Part shown: piece by piece, positions 50,514 to 59,772 of the stretch | How positions within the stretch are numbered: the stretch's first letter is position 1 | Layout: the number at the start of each line of letters is the position of its first letter | Source of the DNA: Sphingobacteriales bacterium | GTDB lineage: Bacteria; Bacteroidota; Bacteroidia; Chitinophagales; CAIOSU01 | Direction of reading: 5' to 3' | Length of the DNA: 64,000 bases | Assembly: GCA_027483645.1 (NCBI GenBank) | Contig: JAIXUD010000004.1 | Span: 1 to 64,000 of the forward strand | Notes under the pieces: generated by a model | Databases searched by the model: none | What the model was told of the DNA's origin: nothing | What the model saw: the letters and a program-made list of their open reading frames with translations, nothing else | Position numbers and translations under genes: made by a program

Positions 50514-50945
50514 ATGAAAACCCTCTTGAAAGTTGTAGCTGGATTACTGCTGCTTATTAATGGCCTAGGCGCCTTGTATGGTGGCTGGAATTTAATGACC
50601 TTCCCCGATGGCAGTGGGTTTGGTTTGCCATTGAGTATATTGCAGCACTCACCATTCACCGATTTCTTTTTGCCGGGCCTTATTCTGTTTGTTTTCAATG
50701 GCCTATGCAGTATTGCAGTGTTAGCGGCCTTGTGGCTCAACCGGGCACAGTACCCTTGGTTGGTGATAGGGCAGGGGGCCATACTAGTGGGTTGGATAGG
50801 TATTCAAATATTGTTGATACGAGGCACCGGTACCCTGCATTGGATTTTCGGCGGCATAGGTTTGTTATTAATGGTGAGCGGCGCGCTACTGGTGAATGCT
50901 AATCGTAAATACGCCAATTTTAGAAGGGAGCCTCATACTCGGTAA
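50514..50945 (+). CDS. Small four-helix membrane protein, unknown
   Basis: A 143-residue protein with four hydrophobic segments (MKTLLKVVAGLLLLINGLGAL, then FFLPGLILFVFNGLC, WLVIGQGAILVGWIGI, IFGGIGLLLMVSGALL) and a short basic C-terminal tail. No family recognised. A -7 element abuts its ATG, which suggests a monocistronic leaderless transcript. Confidence 0.8.
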   Translation: MKTLLKVVAGLLLLINGLGALYGGWNLMTFPDGSGFGLPLSILQHSPFTDFFLPGLILFVFNGLCSIAVLAALWLNRAQYPWLVIGQGAILVGWIGIQILLIRGTGTLHWIFGGIGLLLMVSGALLVNANRKYANFRREPHTR

Positions 50946-51023
50946 AGCAAGCTAAATAAATAATTAGTACAAAAACATTTTCAACAAAGTGTTTTTTTAA
51001 CTAATTTTCAACAAAATTATCCT

Positions 51024-52790
51024 ATGCGTATACGCTTGCTTTTCATCGCTACATGTGCTATTGTACTACTATTTGCCGCCTGCAAAAAAGAGGAGAATGG
51101 CGCAACAGGCTCAATTATAGAGGCTACAGAAGTACTCGATAAAGCGGAAGAAAAATTTGCAGAACTAGGTGCTGCAAACGCACTAACCCCGCAGCAAGCA
51201 TTAATGGAAACCGCTGCTTGGCTAGAAGGGCAAGATGGTGTGGCCAGCTTATACACCATAGATAGCATGATAATAATGATGGAAACGGATGGTGGGTTAC
51301 AACTGCAATATCAATACATGCCAGTAGACGCCAATGGCCGTAGCCTTTTTAGGGGCGGCGGCGGTGGGGGTGTGAGCTTTAAACAGTTTGCGTCAGGTAG
51401 CTGCAGCGACCCTATAGATAACGATAAGGTACTGCTGCTGGCGCCTTCAGAGGCGGAGTTTTATGGCGCTGGAGAACTTGATGCCTTGGCAGCAAGGATA
51501 GGCTCAACGAGCAAAAACCTGCAAGTAACGGTATTGAGGGATGTGCAGTGCAGCCCTGCCATTATGAAACAGTTCGGCAATTATGGCTTGGTGATATTGG
51601 ATACCCACGGCGTTCCGGATGGGTTTCTTACTGGCAGCTATATTACCTTCCTCAAAACAAATAAACCTGCAGATGAGCAAGCATTTAAAGATGCCATTAA
51701 CACTCAGGTGGGCAGCGATGCGGTAGCTAAGATAAACTCAGGCGAATACAGATTAAGCGCGCTAACCTTTATAAAGGAGGGAAAGGTAAACTGGTGGCCC
51801 GCCACTGTTGAGCCAAATGTGAAGTACAACATCTATGTTACTTCCAAGTTTATTAAAACCATGCCTAAGCTTACCAATACCGTGCTATTGGCCAACATGT
51901 GCTATAGTGGATACAACAATAATACTTATGAAAGTAAGGGCATTGAACCCATTCGGCCAGCATTCCTGAGCTTAGACCCTTTAAGTTATTATTGCTATGC
52001 CATGAGCAATGGCACCGCTAATGCCGTATCTAATATTTTTGCCACTAAAATGGAAAATGCTTTAGTAGGCAGACTTGTTATTGACATTGACAGCACCATG
52101 ATTGCACACTTGAAAGCGGATAATGTTACGGAGTACTTAGACAGCATACCACCATCGTATAAAATTCCTTTGAACAACTTTAAGCATTTTGGGAAAGATA
52201 CTTATTGTTACACTTGTGGCGGCACGCTGGTAGATACGCGCGACAATAAAAGATACAAAACGGTATGTATCGGCAACCAGGTTTGGATGGCCGAAGACCT
52301 AAAGTATAATGCACCGGGCAGCTATTGTTATGATAACAACACGGCTAATTGCAACAGTTACGGGCGTTTATATAGCTGGACCACCAGTATGAATGGCGAC
52401 TCGGCCAGTAGCTCGGTGCCCAGTGGCGTAAGAGGTATTTGCCCAACAGGATGGCATATACCAAGTAAGGCTGAGTGGGATGTATTGGTTACGTATTTAG
52501 GTGGGATTAATGTGGCCGGTGGTGCACTACGCGAAACCACAGGCTGGGATGCTCCTAACGTCGGCGCCACCAATAGCGCAAACTTTGATGCCAAGCCAAC
52601 GGGCTACTACAACACCACCATATTTAGCTCACTTGGCTCGCAAGTAAGCTGGTGGACATCCACATACAATACATTTACACCTGGCTATTATTACTATGTT
52701 ACTACCGGCTCATACTATGCTTCAATAAGCACAATATATAGCGCCGAACCAAATAGCCTTTATACCTCGTGCCGCTGCGTGAAGGATTGA
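51024..52790 (+). CDS. Lipoprotein with caspase-like (clan CD) domain and C-terminal FISUMP domain, copy 1
   Basis: A 588-residue lipoprotein: the signal MRIRLLFIATCAIVLLFAAC ends in a lipobox Cys20. Residues ~130-360 have the hallmarks of a clan CD cysteine-peptidase/CHAT-like fold: a hydrophobic strand ending YGLVILDTHG (His195-Gly196) and, about 95 residues on, VLLANMCYSGYN (Cys293 followed by SG). The C-terminal ~190 residues (TLVDTRDNKRYKTV, IGNQVWMAEDL, ICPTGWHIPSKAEWDVL, ending SCRCVKD) are a FISUMP domain (Fibrobacter succinogenes major paralogous domain). Probably surface- or periplasm-exposed. The next gene is a paralogue 41 bp away. Confidence 0.85.
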   Translation: MRIRLLFIATCAIVLLFAACKKEENGATGSIIEATEVLDKAEEKFAELGAANALTPQQALMETAAWLEGQDGVASLYTIDSMIIMMETDGGLQLQYQYMPVDANGRSLFRGGGGGGVSFKQFASGSCSDPIDNDKVLLLAPSEAEFYGAGELDALAARIGSTSKNLQVTVLRDVQCSPAIMKQFGNYGLVILDTHGVPDGFLTGSYITFLKTNKPADEQAFKDAINTQVGSDAVAKINSGEYRLSALTFIKEGKVNWWPATVEPNVKYNIYVTSKFIKTMPKLTNTVLLANMCYSGYNNNTYESKGIEPIRPAFLSLDPLSYYCYAMSNGTANAVSNIFATKMENALVGRLVIDIDSTMIAHLKADNVTEYLDSIPPSYKIPLNNFKHFGKDTYCYTCGGTLVDTRDNKRYKTVCIGNQVWMAEDLKYNAPGSYCYDNNTANCNSYGRLYSWTTSMNGDSASSSVPSGVRGICPTGWHIPSKAEWDVLVTYLGGINVAGGALRETTGWDAPNVGATNSANFDAKPTGYYNTTIFSSLGSQVSWWTSTYNTFTPGYYYYVTTGSYYASISTIYSAEPNSLYTSCRCVKD

Positions 52791-52831
52791 TATTGATAAA
52801 ACGATTTAGGTTGACCCGTAAAATCCGCATT

Positions 52832-54595
52832 ATGCGTACTCGACTGTTGTATTTTTTGATTGCACTTACTGTATTGTTTACTGCCTGCAAAAAAGACGAA
52901 GGTGATGACGGCACCGCCATATTGGAAGCTACCAACGTGCTGGATATGGCTGATGAGAAGTTTTTGGAATATGGCGCGGCCAACGTATTGTCTCCGCAAC
53001 AAGCATTAATGGAAACAGCCATGTGGTTAGAGACCCAAGAGGGGGTGGCTAGTTTGTACACCATCGATAGTATGATTATCATGGTTAAAACCACTGGCGG
53101 ACTAGAAGTGAGCTACCAATACATGCCTGTGGGTGCCAATAGCCTGAGCCTTTACAGAGGCGGAGGCGGCTCGGGGGTGAGCTTAAAGCAATTTGCGGGC
53201 GGCAGCTGCACCAACCCTCTTGAAAATGACAAAGTGCTGCTATTTGCCCCTGCAGAAAATGAGTTTTACAAATACGGTGACCTTGAGGATTTGGCCACTA
53301 GGATCGGCTCTACAAGCAAGCAGTTGAAGGTAACCATATTAAGGAATGCGCAGTGCACGCCAGCCAAAGTAAGGGAGTTTGCCAATTATGGTTTGGTAAT
53401 AATGGATACACACGGCGTGCCTGATGGTTTTCTAACGGGTAGCAATGTTTCCTTTACCAAAAAGAATAAACCCGCTGATGAAGCAAGCCTTCGGAATGCA
53501 GTAAACAACCAAGTGGGCAGCGATGCGATTAGCAAGATAAACTCGGGCGAGTATCGCTTAGGCACGATCACCCAAATTAAAGATGGACAATTGAACTGGT
53601 TGCCAAGCAGCGTTGCAACAGATACGAAATACGACATTTATGTTACCTCCAAATTCATCAAAACCATCCCTAAGCTTAGCAATACCATCGTGCTGGCCAA
53701 TATGTGCTATAGTGGCTATAACCTAAATACCTACGAAAGCAATACAATTGATCCTATCAGGCCAGCATTTTTGGGGTTGGACCCTTTAAGCTATTACTGC
53801 TTCGCCAGGGCTGATGGTAGCGCTAACGCAGTAAGCAATATTTTTGCCACCAAAATGGAAAATGCATTAGTTGGTAGGCTAATAATAGCAGGCGATAGCA
53901 CCAAAATTTCTCACCTGAAAACGGATAACGCTACCGAATATTTAGACAGCATACCGCCATCCTACAAAATACCATTGAATAATTTCAAGCACTTTGGCAA
54001 AGACACTTATTGCTACCAATGCGGCGGCACGTTTGTAGATGCCCGCGATGGCAAAAGCTATAGAACGGTATGCATTGGCAGCCAGGTCTGGATGGCCGAC
54101 AATCTAAATTACGATGCACCGGGCAGTGTATGCTACGATAACGACCCTGCCAACTGTACTACCTATGGTAAGCTGTATGATTGGGCAACGGTACTGGCTG
54201 GTGCGCAAGGCAGCTATGCAAGCCCTAGCGGAGTGCAAGGAGTATGCCCACAGGGCTGGCATCTGCCTAGCGAAAACGAATGTCTGCTGTTATTTTTCAA
54301 CCTTGGCGGAGGAAGCGTTGCCGGTGGTGCAATGAAGGAAACCACTGGCTGGAATCCCCCGAACGTTGGCGCCACTAACAGTTCAGGCTTTAATGGAAAG
54401 GCTGGCGGTGAATTTCTGGGTGGCCCTTTTGGTTTCACGTACAAAGGAGAATTTGCTATGTTGTGGACAGCTACTCCTAGTGTCAATTCTTCCACCTCGG
54501 CGCTTAGCGTACGCTTAAGTAATGCCGATGCATCTGCAAGTATATTCGGCAATTCCAAAACAGAAAAGCTCTCGTGCCGCTGCGTGAAGGATTGA
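52832..54595 (+). CDS. Lipoprotein with caspase-like domain and C-terminal FISUMP domain, copy 2
   Basis: A 587-residue paralogue of the preceding gene, starting at 52832 (MRTRLLYFLIALTVLFTAC, lipobox Cys19); the longer frame to 52769 reads into the gap. The same elements are present: YGLVIMDTHG (His194), VLANMCYSGYN (Cys292), the block NALVGRLII, and a C-terminal FISUMP domain ending SCRCVKD. The core is closely similar throughout while the FISUMP tail differs more, suggesting tandem duplication followed by divergence of the tail. Function unknown; a surface protease or ligand-binding role is inference. Confidence 0.85.
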   Translation: MRTRLLYFLIALTVLFTACKKDEGDDGTAILEATNVLDMADEKFLEYGAANVLSPQQALMETAMWLETQEGVASLYTIDSMIIMVKTTGGLEVSYQYMPVGANSLSLYRGGGGSGVSLKQFAGGSCTNPLENDKVLLFAPAENEFYKYGDLEDLATRIGSTSKQLKVTILRNAQCTPAKVREFANYGLVIMDTHGVPDGFLTGSNVSFTKKNKPADEASLRNAVNNQVGSDAISKINSGEYRLGTITQIKDGQLNWLPSSVATDTKYDIYVTSKFIKTIPKLSNTIVLANMCYSGYNLNTYESNTIDPIRPAFLGLDPLSYYCFARADGSANAVSNIFATKMENALVGRLIIAGDSTKISHLKTDNATEYLDSIPPSYKIPLNNFKHFGKDTYCYQCGGTFVDARDGKSYRTVCIGSQVWMADNLNYDAPGSVCYDNDPANCTTYGKLYDWATVLAGAQGSYASPSGVQGVCPQGWHLPSENECLLLFFNLGGGSVAGGAMKETTGWNPPNVGATNSSGFNGKAGGEFLGGPFGFTYKGEFAMLWTATPSVNSSTSALSVRLSNADASASIFGNSKTEKLSCRCVKD

Positions 54596-54636
54596 GGATT
54601 ATCAGTCAAATGGGAAAGTACAAAAGGCTTAAAACC

Positions 54637-55218
54637 TTAGTTGGATCGAAGTCTTACTATTTTCAGCAAATAGCTATAGTATCCTACCACCTCCCTTAAT
54701 ATCGAATACGGATCTCGCCACTCAAAGTGCCTAGCATGAGCACCAGTTACGTTTTCAAATCCTAGCTTGCGATATATCATTTTTGTGCGGGAGATGTGAA
54801 AGTACTGGGTAACTACGACTACCGATTCAAAACTGTGTATTTTCAGTAGCTCACGGGTATTTTGGGCTGTTTGATAAGTATTGTTGCCGTAGTCGTCAAC
54901 AATTATATCGTCCTTCGGTACGCCCCACAATTCCAAATAGTTGGCCATCACTGTTCCTTCGGGGTGGCCTTCTTTGCCTGTACCGCCGCTTACCATCAGC
55001 ATTTTCACCTGCCCCGTGCGGTAAAGTTCGTATCCTTGTTTTAAGCGGGCCTCCAGCCGAGGGGAGAGGGTGCCATCTTCGCTTACCTTGCTACCCAATA
55101 CTACGGCCACATCTGCGGGCGTGCCTTCATCGGTAAGGCCATCTATGATTATGGCTATAGCATGTGTGGTAAACCCGAGCAAGCCGATAGCTATGAGATA
55201 TTTGAGTGCTTTTTTCAT
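54637..55218 (-). CDS. YdcF-family (DUF218) membrane-anchored protein
   Basis: A 193-residue protein with an N-terminal hydrophobic anchor (KYLIAIGLLGFTTHAIAIII) and the DUF218 domain: VAVVLGSKVSEDGTLSPRLEARL, VKMLMVSGGTGKEGHPEG and VVVTQYFHISRTKMIYRKLG. This is the SanA/YdcF fold, whose members bind nucleotides such as SAM or act in envelope polysaccharide metabolism; the substrate is uncertain. Convergent with the second FISUMP lipoprotein. Confidence 0.92.
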   Translation of the reverse strand: MKKALKYLIAIGLLGFTTHAIAIIIDGLTDEGTPADVAVVLGSKVSEDGTLSPRLEARLKQGYELYRTGQVKMLMVSGGTGKEGHPEGTVMANYLELWGVPKDDIIVDDYGNNTYQTAQNTRELLKIHSFESVVVVTQYFHISRTKMIYRKLGFENVTGAHARHFEWRDPYSILREVVGYYSYLLKIVRLRSN

Positions 55219-55342
55219 TGGTATAAAGGTAATAATTAACGCTTTCCCAATCTGAATCTTATGGGTCTGAGAAGATTATAGGTCTGTTGGCAAATCCATC
55301 GCAATTTCTACTAACCCCCACGCACGTTCCCTGCTTTTCCCT

Positions 55343-55350
55343 TATTTTTG
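55343..55350 (+). promoter_or_regulatory. Bacteroidota -7 element TATTTTTG before the M1 peptidase
   Basis: A TAnnTTTG match 26 bp before the ATG at 55377. Confidence 0.45.
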
Positions 55351-55376
55351 AGCTACTTGTTCACTAAGCCGTGTGT

Positions 55377-58300
55377 ATGTTTTATAGATTGATGTTTGCT
55401 CTATTGGGCCTATTGTTGGCTACCATTTCCCTTTCCGCCCAAAGTAAAGTAGGCTACGACCCTTTGCAGAAGCCCAATACCTTTCAACACCCCGACAACC
55501 CGCACTATTGGAAGAACAAGATGCCACACCCCGGCTATTGGCAGCAGGATGTGTACTACAACCTGAAAGCCGATATTGATGAAAAGACAGACATTATAAC
55601 CGGTTCAATTGAGCTTACCTATACCAACAACTCGCCCGATACGCTGTATGTGGCTTACTTTCATTTGTACCAAAATGCCTTTCAGCCTTGCAGCTACTTG
55701 GACGACCTTACCGAGCACAACCATGTGAAAACCGAGTTTGGCCATTATGAAGCACAGGGCCTCGGCACCACAGTAGAGAACTTAAAAAGCAACGGTATTG
55801 TGTTGAAAACGGAGATAGAGAACACCATAATGAAAGTGTATCTAGATGAGCCGATATTGCCTGGGCAAAACAAGGAGTTTAGCCTTGATTTTAAGACTTA
55901 CTTTGATGCCGGCAGCATGCGCAGGCGGATGAAATACTTTAAGGTAGATGGCTTTAAGCACTACAACGGAACCCATTGGTACCCACGTATTTGTGTGTAC
56001 GATGCTAAGTTTGGCTGGAGTACCGACCAGCACTTGGGCCGTGAGTTTTATGCCGACTTTGGCGCTTACGATTTGGAGCTTACTTTCGCCAGCAACTATG
56101 TGGTAGAGGCCACCGGAAATCTGATTAATAGGAGCGAGGTGCTGCCCGATAGCCTGCGCGAGAAGCTAGACATTAAGAACTTTGCCAAAAAGCCTTGGGG
56201 CGAGGCATCTAGCATTATCACCCCTTATGATAGTACCCAGCGCAAAACCTGGAAGTTTCACGCAGAGAATGTACACAACGTGGCCTTTACCGCTGGCCCT
56301 ACCTACCGTATTGGCGAGGCGGAGTGGAATGGGGTGCAGATTATTGCACTAGTAGCAGAGCCACACGCCGGCAGTTGGCAAGGTGTGGCAGACTACACCG
56401 CAAAGGTGGTGGAGCTATTCTCCAACGACTTTGGTATGTATGGCTACCCAAAAATGGTGGTAGCCGATGCCGAGGATGGCATGGAATACCCAATGCTAAC
56501 GCTTTGCGGCGGTGCTTTCCCAAGCAACAAAGGGTTGATAGCTCACGAGGTGGGGCACAACTGGTTTTATGGTATGGTGGGCAATAACGAAACTTACCGG
56601 GCCGCACTGGATGAAGGTTTTACCCAATTCTTAACCGTATGGGCGCTGGAAACCTTGGATGGCAAAGAAGTGCCGATGGGCAAAATAAAATCAAAGTACA
56701 AGCGCAAGTTTAAAAAGCCAGATTTGATCATGAACCTGCGGGCTTGGGATAGCTACCTATCGGATGCTATTAACGAGAACGACCCGCCGTTGAATACGCA
56801 TTCCGACGGCTTTAGCGGGGCACTGGGGCAGGGTGGGGGCTACCGACATGTATATAGCAAAACCACGGTAATGCTGTACAACTTGCAATATGTGCTAGGC
56901 GATACGCTCTTCCAGAACGCGATGAAGAACTACTTTGATGAGTACAGCTATGCCCACCCTTACTTTGAGGATGTACGCCGTAGCTTTATTCAATACACTA
57001 AGGTAGACCTCAACTGGTTCTTCGACCAATGGCTGGAAACCAGTAAGAACATCGACTATGGCGTAAAAAGAGTGAAACGCAACGGCAAGGGTACCGATGG
57101 CAAACAGGAGTATAACATAACCTTCGAGCGTAAGGGATTGATGCAAATGCCGCTTGACTTTATCGTAATCACCACCGATGGCGACACCACCAGCTACCAC
57201 ATACCCAACGGCTGGCACCAAAAGGAAACCGATGCCACCATACTACCACGCTGGATTGGGTGGGACAATAACCTAAAGCCTGAACACACGGCTACCATAA
57301 CCGTGAATGGAAAAATAAAGGATGTTATCATCGACCCAACGTATCGACTGGCGGACATTAATATGCTGAACAACAGCAAAAAGATACCATGGGATTTGCA
57401 GTTCGATCATAAGATATACAACCGTCCCAATTGGAAGAAGTACGAAGCCTTTATGCGCCCCGCACTTTGGTGGAATGCTTATGATGGCTTGAAAGTAGGT
57501 CTACATTTCAACAGTGCTTACTATAGAGATCGGCACAAGGTGAGTTTTGGCATCCTAGCGCCAACCGGTAACTTACTGCAGGGCAGCCCCAGCAGGTTTG
57601 GCTTCCCCGAAGCAGACAAGAAGGGCTATGATAAGTTTAACTATTACTTTGGTTACGAAACCCGGTTGGATAAGTATGTGAAAAAGCTTTCTGGCTTTTA
57701 CTACAGTGAGTATTGGGATGGACTGGAGTTGTATAAGTTTGGGGCGAAACAAGGCATCAGGCAGCGCTCCAGCATTACTGTGTATGCCAAGCTTTTTGCT
57801 CGCCCGTATGCCGAAAAACTAAACCACCTGCTGTACCCCGGCGAGTGGCAAGTTGCAAAGTGGAACACCTCCCTTAACCTGGAATGGGACCACAGCTACA
57901 ATTACCCTAAAGGCAAAGGCACCATCAACGCGAGCCTGCGTAGCTCTGCCCTGTTTTCTGATTTTGACTATCACTACCTTACCGCTACTGCCATCAACCA
58001 TACCAAGCTTTGGAAGCTGGAATTGCGCAGCCGTGCTTACCTGCGCATTGGCACAGGTAGCAACCAAGCGCCAGAGTCGGCATTGTACCTGGCAGGCGCT
58101 AGCCCCGAGGAGTTGATGGATCATCCACTTACCCGCTCTATTGGCTATGTACCACCAACTTGGGTAGGTAGCTATGGTGCCGAGACCAATCACTTTCATG
58201 CTGGGGGTGGGCTCAACCTACGAGGCTACAGTGGCTACTATGTAGTGGAAGAAGACGGTGGCAAAACCTATGCCGCCTACAAAGGCCAAAGTGGCGGTGC

Positions 58301-58619
58301 CATAAACGCTGAGCTGGACTTTGACGGCCTCGTAAAATGGCAACCCAAGAAGCTCAGCAAATTCTTTAAGTTGGATACTTACCTATTTGGCGATGCTGGT
58401 ATGTTGATGGCCGAGAATAGGGCAGGGGAGAACACGTTCGGCAACTTCCGCATAGATGCCGGCGCTGGCTTGGCTTTAACTATTAAAAAGTTCGGTCCAT
58501 GGGAAACCATCAAGCCGCTAACGCTGCGTTTTGATGTCCCCTTCTACCTAAGCCATGCGCCGTTTGGTGAAGAGAACGTACAGTTTCGGTTTGTGGTGGG
58601 GGTGAATAGGGCATTTTAA
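55377..58619 (+). CDS. M1-family metallopeptidase fused to a probable outer-membrane barrel
   Basis: A 1080-residue exported protein (signal MFYRLMFALLGLLLATISLSA; the frame begins at a GTG at 55371 but the ATG at 55377 is preferred). The catalytic part shows the M1 motifs: DGMEYPML (GxMEN equivalent), the zinc site HEVGH (His390, His394) and downstream Glu413 in DEGFTQF. The last ~430 residues are outside the normal M1 enzyme: they contain repeated amphipathic beta strands (YYRDRHKVSFGI, GRFDLYLFGDAGML-type blocks) and end FRFVVGVNRAF, an outer-membrane barrel signature. The protein probably exposes or anchors an aminopeptidase at the outer membrane. Confidence 0.9.
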   Translation: MFYRLMFALLGLLLATISLSAQSKVGYDPLQKPNTFQHPDNPHYWKNKMPHPGYWQQDVYYNLKADIDEKTDIITGSIELTYTNNSPDTLYVAYFHLYQNAFQPCSYLDDLTEHNHVKTEFGHYEAQGLGTTVENLKSNGIVLKTEIENTIMKVYLDEPILPGQNKEFSLDFKTYFDAGSMRRRMKYFKVDGFKHYNGTHWYPRICVYDAKFGWSTDQHLGREFYADFGAYDLELTFASNYVVEATGNLINRSEVLPDSLREKLDIKNFAKKPWGEASSIITPYDSTQRKTWKFHAENVHNVAFTAGPTYRIGEAEWNGVQIIALVAEPHAGSWQGVADYTAKVVELFSNDFGMYGYPKMVVADAEDGMEYPMLTLCGGAFPSNKGLIAHEVGHNWFYGMVGNNETYRAALDEGFTQFLTVWALETLDGKEVPMGKIKSKYKRKFKKPDLIMNLRAWDSYLSDAINENDPPLNTHSDGFSGALGQGGGYRHVYSKTTVMLYNLQYVLGDTLFQNAMKNYFDEYSYAHPYFEDVRRSFIQYTKVDLNWFFDQWLETSKNIDYGVKRVKRNGKGTDGKQEYNITFERKGLMQMPLDFIVITTDGDTTSYHIPNGWHQKETDATILPRWIGWDNNLKPEHTATITVNGKIKDVIIDPTYRLADINMLNNSKKIPWDLQFDHKIYNRPNWKKYEAFMRPALWWNAYDGLKVGLHFNSAYYRDRHKVSFGILAPTGNLLQGSPSRFGFPEADKKGYDKFNYYFGYETRLDKYVKKLSGFYYSEYWDGLELYKFGAKQGIRQRSSITVYAKLFARPYAEKLNHLLYPGEWQVAKWNTSLNLEWDHSYNYPKGKGTINASLRSSALFSDFDYHYLTATAINHTKLWKLELRSRAYLRIGTGSNQAPESALYLAGASPEELMDHPLTRSIGYVPPTWVGSYGAETNHFHAGGGLNLRGYSGYYVVEEDGGKTYAAYKGQSGGAINAELDFDGLVKWQPKKLSKFFKLDTYLFGDAGMLMAENRAGENTFGNFRIDAGAGLALTIKKFGPWETIKPLTLRFDVPFYLSHAPFGEENVQFRFVVGVNRAF

Positions 58620-58638
58620 GTATGATTTACACAACGAG

Positions 58639-58846
58639 CGTCATTGCGAGGAGCGAATTTGCGCCTTTCGCGCAATTGAGTGACGCGGCAATCCCCTTAC
58701 GAAGCTAGTGAAGTGCCTTAACCTAGGAGCCATACATTATACATAACTTATCCAGCGGTTAGTGCACATCATTCTCCGTGGCATGGGATTGCTTCGTCGT
58801 TCCAATGCCGATGAAAAATCGGCAAAGTTACTCCTCGCAATGACGA
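58639..58846. repeat. GTCATTGCGAGGAG inverted repeat pair
   Basis: CGTCATTGCGAGGAG (58639-58653) and CTCCTCGCAATGACG (58832-58846) are exact inverted arms. The first 58 bp equal 46344-46401 in inverted orientation (55 of 58 match), and 58756-58790 repeats CATCATTCTCCGTGGCA from 46316-46349. The gap after the M1 gene has no gene. Confidence 0.93.
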
Positions 58847-58864
58847 ATGTTATGTTATTATGGT

Positions 58865-59770
58865 TTATCTCCCCAGCACCGCCCTCAAATACCCCTCCGT
58901 AAACAGCATCACTCCTTCGCTATTCAAGTGGTGGTTATCATAGTACAAGCGAGGCTCTTTAATTACCTCAGAGAAATCATAGCAAGGCTTGCCGAGCTTT
59001 TGGAAGTACGCCAACGTCTCGGCATGGCCGGGCCATTGTCCGAATAGGGCAGGAGGGAAGAAGAAAATAACCGCAGTGTTGTGCTGTTCGGCCAAGGCGA
59101 TGGTGGCTTCCATCTGTTGGGCATTGTATTGGAAGATAGTATCGTTGAAGCCGTCTTTATAGGAGTCTTTAAAGCCTTGCTGTACCACCAAAGAGTCTAA
59201 GCCGGTTAAGCTATCGGTCATTACCTCCTTGGTATCGGGAGCAGTTCGCACCCAGTGCGGACCAAACTTACTGCGCATGTACGACCATATTCGGACCTGT
59301 TTGTTCTCGGCTGGGAAACGCAAGTACTGCCATAAAAAGCCAAATTCAAAAGGCTCGCTGTTGAAGGTATCCGTGGCGCGGTTCAGGAAACCGGCATACA
59401 TCAGCACAGGCGATACCACATACACCAGCGTATCAATCTTCACGCCTTGGCTGTAGGCATATTGTAGGTAGAACAGCTGTTCGTTCACCCCACAAGAGCC
59501 ACCACCACGGCCAAGGTTCAAAATATCTTTCCCCAAAATGGCTTCAACCTTGGGGTGGTTGGCATAGCGCGAGAACATCCGCGCATGAGAGATGCCCATA
59601 AATGCCAAGTCGTAATGGTGGTCGGGTTTGATGACGAGGAGGTTGCCCTCGGTATGCTGGTTTTCGAAGTGGTTGCGCTTCACCCATACCGATATACCTA
59701 CCAACCCACTGGTGAGCAACCCCACAAACAGGCAAGTAATCAATACCGTTTTTAGCAAAAACTTCTTCAT
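58865..59770 (-). CDS. SGNH/DltD-like protein paired with an MBOAT acyltransferase
   Basis: A 301-residue protein with an N-terminal membrane anchor. The block GISHARMF near residue 57 resembles the GxSH nucleophile motif, and the C-terminal DNHHLNSEG (D-x-x-H) completes an SGNH-like catalytic set, as in DltD and AlgJ/AlgX-like partners of O-acyltransferases. The downstream-facing neighbour is an MBOAT gene with a 2-bp gap, so the pair probably transfers acyl groups onto an envelope polymer (inference). Leftward, convergent with the M1 gene. Confidence 0.86.
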   Translation of the reverse strand: MKKFLLKTVLITCLFVGLLTSGLVGISVWVKRNHFENQHTEGNLLVIKPDHHYDLAFMGISHARMFSRYANHPKVEAILGKDILNLGRGGGSCGVNEQLFYLQYAYSQGVKIDTLVYVVSPVLMYAGFLNRATDTFNSEPFEFGFLWQYLRFPAENKQVRIWSYMRSKFGPHWVRTAPDTKEVMTDSLTGLDSLVVQQGFKDSYKDGFNDTIFQYNAQQMEATIALAEQHNTAVIFFFPPALFGQWPGHAETLAYFQKLGKPCYDFSEVIKEPRLYYDNHHLNSEGVMLFTEGYLRAVLGR

Positions 59771-59772
59771 TG

